Of a stretch of 9,130 bases of DNA, positions 6,597 through 9,130 are shown piece by piece. Each line of letters starts with the position of its first letter. Position 1 is the first letter of the stretch. The DNA is from Propionibacteriaceae bacterium (GTDB lineage Bacteria > Actinomycetota > Actinomycetes > Propionibacteriales > Propionibacteriaceae). The position numbers were made by a program, and so were the translations under genes. The stretch is taken from NCBI GenBank assembly GCA_030544185.1, contig JAUNRO010000110.1, positions 1-9,130 on the forward strand. Reading direction: 5' to 3'. Under the pieces are notes generated by a model. The model had not been told where the DNA came from. It did not search any database and was given only the letters and a program-made list of their open reading frames with translations.

Positions 6597-6923
6597 TGTG
6601 CGCTGGCCGCTGACCGATTCGCTGCCCGTCAGTGTGAGCTGCTGCCCGACGGCTTCGGCCAGGCGAAAGAGGGTGGTCGCCGTCGGGTTGCCGAGGCCGC
6701 GCTCGATCCGACTGATCTCGGCTTGCTGGATTCCTGTTATCTCCGACAGCGCAGTCTGGGTCAGCGCACGAGCCCTACGCGCCGCCGAGATTGCAGCTCC
6801 CAGTTCCGTGTGGTTGTTGACTTCGGCGGCGAACTGAGCTGACGCCGCCTCATAGACCCGGCGGGTGTCATCGTTCCAGGCCGCCTTTGTCTGCTTGGCA
6901 AGGTCATCAAAGCTCTTCGTCAC
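6588..6923 (-). CDS. XRE-family DNA-binding regulator, HigA-like
   Basis: A 111-residue protein with an N-terminal extension (residues 1-40, including a WNDDTRRVYEAA helix) and a Cro/C1 helix-turn-helix domain at about 41-93; the DNA-binding unit is TQTALSEITGIQQAEISRIE from residue 55. The layout resembles HigA-type antitoxins, in which the regulator follows a RelE/HigB toxin gene. No toxin reading frame lies in the 110 bases upstream or downstream, so this is either an orphan antitoxin or a stand-alone regulator. Start GTG 6923 is supported by AGAGGAG 7 bases upstream. A good promoter with a dyad in its spacer lies directly before it, fitting autoregulation. Confidence 0.85.
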   Translation of the reverse strand: MTKSFDDLAKQTKAAWNDDTRRVYEAASAQFAAEVNNHTELGAAISAARRARALTQTALSEITGIQQAEISRIERGLGNPTATTLFRLAEAVGQQLTLTGSESVSGQRTDR

Positions 6924-6944
6924 GTTCGTACTCCTCTCACGACC

Positions 6945-6974
6945 AGAATATGTGCCTTATCACATTGGCCTCAA
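6945..6974 (-). promoter_or_regulatory. Promoter of the XRE regulator
   Basis: On the - strand: -35 TTGAGG (6974-6969), an 18-base spacer, and -10 TATTCT (6950-6945). The predicted start near 6938 leaves a leader of about 15 bases that contains AGAGGAG before GTG 6923. This is the best-formed promoter in the window. Confidence 0.6.
6950..6965. promoter_or_regulatory. Operator-like dyad inside the XRE promoter
   Basis: ATGTG-CCTTAT-CACAT is an inverted repeat with 5-bp arms that fills the part of the spacer next to the -10 box. A repressor bound there would block the promoter; the XRE protein itself is the obvious candidate. The half-site spacing is two bases shorter than that of CRP sites. 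Confidence 0.45.
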
Positions 6975-7006
6975 GCGCGGTATTTTCACACGCCGGTTCG
7001 GGCGAA

Positions 7007-7028
7007 GTGACAGTGGTCACACCCTGTC
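7007..7028. terminator. Overlapping short hairpins beyond the discoidin-like gene
   Basis: GTGAC-AGTG-GTCAC (7007-7020) and the alternative GACAG...CTGTC (7009-7013 with 7024-7028) share bases and cannot form together. They lie 6-27 bases beyond the stop of the discoidin-like gene and upstream of the XRE promoter. A weak terminator is the simplest reading. Confidence 0.25.
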
Positions 7029-7033
7029 GCGGC

Positions 7034-7501
7034 TCACCGCACGCACAGCCGCTGGAGCGACGCCACCGCACCGCCACCACCGATGTCCGGGGTGATCTCC
7101 AGGCTCAGCACCGTCACCTCGGCGAGCTCGACCCGGTGCTCCTCGACCTGCTCCGGCGAGCCTCCCGGGCTGAAGTTCCACTGCTGGCGCACGATGTCGC
7201 GGAACTCCCGCCCGTCGCCCGACCAGCGCAACACATACTCCTGCGTACGCCCGACCTCGCTCTCGCGGAACTCGATGCGGATCAGGCGCAGGTCCTGCGG
7301 GGTGTCGAACAGGATCCGGATGGTCTGCGGCCCTGGCTCAGCGGCGCGCCACCCCGCACCGCCCGAGCCGAGCAGCGCAGCCTCGACAGGGTGGGCGGGG
7401 TCCTCGGAGGAGTACTCCACCTGCGCGTTCCGGTCGAGGTCGAGCCACCTGCCTTGATCGAGCGGCTCGCTCGGGGTCGGGGAGATCTGTCGTTTGCGCA
7501 T
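7034..7501 (-). CDS. Discoidin (F5/8 type C)-like domain protein
   Basis: A 155-residue protein that is almost entirely one galactose-binding-like beta-sandwich of the discoidin/F5/8 type C kind, a fold that usually binds carbohydrate. Supporting patterns are WLDLDRNAQVEYSSEDPAHP (19-38), the GWRAA strand (50-54), QTIRILFD (59-66), RTQEYVLRWS (85-94), QQWNFSP (106-112) and ITPDIGGG (136-143). I remember similar short bacterial proteins annotated as carbohydrate-binding proteins. There is no signal peptide or membrane segment, so it should be cytoplasmic, unusual for this fold. Start ATG 7501 has AGGAGG 5 bases upstream. It follows the hemerythrin gene on the same strand by 66 bases, so the two may share a transcript. 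Ligand unknown. Confidence 0.75.
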   Translation of the reverse strand: MRKRQISPTPSEPLDQGRWLDLDRNAQVEYSSEDPAHPVEAALLGSGGAGWRAAEPGPQTIRILFDTPQDLRLIRIEFRESEVGRTQEYVLRWSGDGREFRDIVRQQWNFSPGGSPEQVEEHRVELAEVTVLSLEITPDIGGGGAVASLQRLCVR

Positions 7502-7529
7502 GAGCGCCTCCTCGGATGCGGCCGCTGCC

Positions 7530-7564
7530 GCTGATGTCAGCAGCCTATGTCAGGGCACGCCCTG
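7530..7564. repeat. Cluster of short repeats between hemerythrin and discoidin-like genes
   Basis: Three elements in 35 bases: dyad GCTGA-TG-TCAGC (7530-7541); a direct repeat of ATGTCAG (7534-7540 and 7547-7553); and dyad CAGGGC-AC-GCCCTG (7551-7564), which begins 3 bases beyond the hemerythrin stop. The last may weakly terminate or stabilise the hemerythrin message; the tandem ATGTCAG copies could be a binding site for regulation of the discoidin-like gene. Confidence 0.35.
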
Positions 7565-7567
7565 TGC

Positions 7568-8038
7568 TCAGACTTTCGCGTCCGCCATCGAGCAACGCCA
7601 GCCGTCCGGCATCTCGGTGGCCAGCGCGTTGAGCGTCGCCTGGGCAAGTTCCTCCCCGAGCACGTCGTCAGCCACCGGATAGAGGACGTTGTCCTCGGTC
7701 AGGTTGTGGGCGTCGAGCTCCTGGCGGAGAGCGGTGAAGATGGCCAGCGCCAACTCCGGATCGGGGTCGTCGGCGTCGAGAAGAGCTTCGAGTTCCTCCA
7801 CGTGATTCCAGATCACGCCGTGCTGGCGGAGCATGACCACGACAGGCCCGGGGTTGCTGTGGGCGAGCGGCGGGAAGACGAACTCTTCCTCGACCCAGAA
7901 GTGGTGGCGAAGCCGCCGGATGGCGTCTTCTAGGGGGAACCGCGCAATCCTGCCCTGGCGGGCCGCATCAGCGAAAGCATTGAACTTGTCATCGATGAAG
8001 TAGTGATCGTGCGCCATGCGCTTGCCGGCGGTAGTCAT
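7568..8038 (-). CDS. Hemerythrin HHE-domain protein
   Basis: A 156-residue four-helix-bundle protein with a non-heme di-iron centre, cytoplasmic. Iron ligands are in place: His10/His12 in helix 1 (MAHDHYFID), His45-His46 and Glu50 in RHHFWVEEEF (helix 2), His73 and nearby His79 in RQHGVIWNH (helix 3), and His111 with Glu115 in DAHNLTEDNVLYP (helix 4). The single-domain form without the N-terminal domain of RIC/YtfE suggests oxygen, nitric oxide or iron sensing, storage or transfer, rather than proven Fe-S repair. Start ATG 8038 has AAGGGG 6 bases upstream; M8 is an inner alternative but would lose the binding site. The upstream region carries a long inverted repeat. Likely cotranscribed with the discoidin-like gene. 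Confidence 0.88.
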   Translation of the reverse strand: MTTAGKRMAHDHYFIDDKFNAFADAARQGRIARFPLEDAIRRLRHHFWVEEEFVFPPLAHSNPGPVVVMLRQHGVIWNHVEELEALLDADDPDPELALAIFTALRQELDAHNLTEDNVLYPVADDVLGEELAQATLNALATEMPDGWRCSMADAKV

Positions 8039-8051
8039 CGGAGTCCCCTTG

Positions 8052-8082
8052 TTTCGAATCTTAATAGTCTATCGATTCGAAA
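8052..8082. promoter_or_regulatory. Operator-like inverted repeat before the hemerythrin gene
   Basis: TTTCGAATC (8052-8060), 13 AT-rich bases, and GATTCGAAA (8074-8082): perfect 9-bp arms in an AT-rich island of otherwise GC-rich sequence, 14-44 bases before the start codon. On the - strand, TAGACT and TAAGAT inside it fit the TANNNT -10 pattern, so a bound regulator would cover the promoter. The binding protein is not encoded next to it; a redox or NO regulator such as an Rrf2-family protein is a guess from the gene controlled. Confidence 0.55.
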
Positions 8083-8157
8083 ACTCTGGCGGGTGGTTTT
8101 CGACAAACCCGGGGCCAACAGCGGGATCGCGTCGGTTCGAGCACGGTAGTGGCGGAG

Positions 8158-8196
8158 CGTATGCAGCTGATCCGCGGCGCGTATCAGATGCATACG
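8158..8196 (-). terminator. Long inverted repeat after the acyl-CoA ligase gene
   Basis: CGTATGCAGCTGAT (8158-8171) and ATCAGATGCATACG (8183-8196) pair over 14 positions with one mismatch, leaving an 11-base GC-rich loop. It begins 13 bases beyond the ligase stop, the position of an intrinsic terminator, and has no T run. A regulator-binding site serving the hemerythrin gene is less likely because of the distance. Confidence 0.5.
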
Positions 8197-8209
8197 GTGA
8201 CCGCGCCAG

Positions 8210-9130
8210 CTAGTCCAGGTCGCTCGGCAGCTTCTCGCGGACCTGCTTGCGCAGCACCTTCCCCAGCATCGAGCGCGGCAGCTCGCCGTCGGACTTCAGC
8301 ACCCGCTTCGGCACCTTATAGGCGCTGAGCTCACCCCGGCAGTGGGTCCGGACCTCCTCCTCGTCGAAGGCCTCGGCCTCGACGACGGCGACGATCACCT
8401 CGGCCCCGTCGGGGCGCCGGTGGCCGACGACGGCGACATCATCAATGCCCGGCACCCGCCGGATGACGCCCTCGACCTCGGACGGTGACACGTTGAACCC
8501 GCCGGTGATGATGATCTCCTTGGCCCGATCGACGATCGTCGCGTACCCCTCCGGGTCCACCGTCACGATGTCGCCGGTGCGCAGCCAGCCGCCCGGCAGC
8601 AGGGTTGCCTCGGTCTCCTCAGGGTTGTTCCAGTAGCCCTGGAACACCTGCGGGCCCCTGATCTGCAGCTCGCCCGGTTCGCCCTGGGCGACCTCGCGGG
8701 TCGGGTCCTCGGGGTCGGTGACTTTCATGTGGGTGGAGGGGAAGGGTACGCCGATGGTGCCGGTCTTCCGGGTCGCCCAGAACGGGTTGCCGAGGGCGAC
8801 CGGCGAGGACTCCGTCATCCCATAACCCTCCACGAGCAGCCCGCCGGACACCGATTCCCACAGTTCGACGATGTCGTCGGTCAGCGCCATCGCGCCCGAA
8901 ATGCAATATTTCGCCGACGTCAACGACACGCCCCGCTCGATCGCCGCTTCGGCGGTCTTGCGATAGATCGGCGGCACCGCGCAATAGATCGTCGGCGGCG
9001 TTTTTTTCGCCGCCCTCAGCACCATGTCCACGTCGATCTTCGGGAACAGCACGATATTGGCCTGTCGCTGCACGCCATAGGTCAGATAGAGCGTCATCCC
9101 GGACGCATGGAACATCGGCGGGTCCGCGGA
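8210..9130 (-). CDS. Long-chain acyl-CoA ligase (FadD-like), N-terminus outside the window
   Basis: AMP-forming synthetase of the ANL superfamily that activates a fatty or related acid to acyl-AMP and then acyl-CoA, at the cytoplasm or inner membrane face. The visible 306 residues begin inside the gene (SADPPMFHASGMTLYLTYG) and reach the true stop TAG 8212-8210. Seen in order: VPPIYRK, SGAMAL, the A5 motif YGMTESSPVALGNPF (about 103-117), GTIGVPFPSTHMKV, GELQIRGPQVFQGYW, the A7 motif GWLRTGD (about 181-187), the hinge and A8 region VDRAKEIIITGGFNVSPSEV (about 200-219), and the A10 lysine in SMLGKVLRK (about 287-295). The P-loop (A3) and N-terminal third lie beyond the window. The pattern is that of actinobacterial long-chain ligases, but chain length cannot be told. 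ATG 9115 is an internal Met, not the start. A run of seven A (coding strand) encodes two lysines near residue 42. Confidence 0.9.
   Translation of the reverse strand, partial: SADPPMFHASGMTLYLTYGVQRQANIVLFPKIDVDMVLRAAKKTPPTIYCAVPPIYRKTAEAAIERGVSLTSAKYCISGAMALTDDIVELWESVSGGLLVEGYGMTESSPVALGNPFWATRKTGTIGVPFPSTHMKVTDPEDPTREVAQGEPGELQIRGPQVFQGYWNNPEETEATLLPGGWLRTGDIVTVDPEGYATIVDRAKEIIITGGFNVSPSEVEGVIRRVPGIDDVAVVGHRRPDGAEVIVAVVEAEAFDEEEVRTHCRGELSAYKVPKRVLKSDGELPRSMLGKVLRKQVREKLPSDLD

Noticed and set aside
6887..7534. 215-codon + strand frame across the XRE promoter and discoidin-like gene
   Set aside because: Antisense shadow without domain structure; it runs over a good - strand promoter.
8095..8109. 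Short hairpin GGTTT-TCGAC-AAACC upstream of the hemerythrin promoter
   Set aside because: Five-base stem, no functional position; likely chance beside the stronger inverted repeat.
8815..9130. Possible chimeric or transferred 5' part of the acyl-CoA ligase, because all its Tyr codons are TAT
   Set aside because: TAT is also common in the serine transporter in this window, so the codon choice is not a clear sign of foreign origin.
1..9130. CRISPR array, tRNA, rRNA, insertion sequence, phage or attachment sites
   Set aside because: No spaced direct-repeat array, cloverleaf, transposase or integrase coding, or terminal repeats were seen on either strand.

Overview
The window is GC-rich, with coding regions whose third codon positions are mostly G or C, frequent GTG starts and TANNNT-type -10 boxes placed immediately before start codons. 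Together with an actinobacterial-style FadD and GH13 protein this points to a high-GC Gram-positive (Actinomycetota) chromosome; genus cannot be fixed from the sequence. No rRNA, tRNA, CRISPR array or insertion sequence was seen.

Layout. Left (142-1449, + strand): a proton/serine symporter very close to SdaC. It converges on a GH13 alpha-glucan branching-type enzyme (1509-3335, - strand). Then comes a gap of about 440 bases (3336-3777) with no intact gene but with a recognisable remnant of a small two-helix membrane protein broken by frameshifts. A - strand cluster follows: histidine phosphatase (4886-5581), a 23-codon mini-ORF joined to it by an ATGA overlap, and a luciferase-like (LLM) flavin oxidoreductase (3778-4797). 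Divergent from the phosphatase is an NmrA-like NAD(P)-binding protein (5694-6530, + strand); the 112-bp divergent region carries a leaderless-type -10 box for each gene.

Right part, all on the - strand: a HigA-like XRE regulator (6588-6923) with its own promoter and an operator-like dyad in the promoter spacer; an intracellular discoidin (F5/8 type C)-like protein (7034-7501); a hemerythrin (7568-8038) with a striking inverted repeat in its upstream region; and the C-terminal two thirds of a long-chain acyl-CoA ligase (8210 to the window end) followed by a strong inverted repeat that probably terminates it. A clear hairpin (6568-6596) separates the converging NmrA-like and XRE genes.

Functionally this is a set of mostly independent housekeeping and accessory functions: serine uptake, alpha-glucan metabolism, redox enzymes, oxygen/NO/iron-linked hemerythrin, and fatty acid activation. 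I do not see a convincing new multi-gene system. The points most worth a second look are the frame-broken membrane mini-gene, the coupled 23-codon ORF, the hemerythrin operator, and the hemerythrin/discoidin pair.
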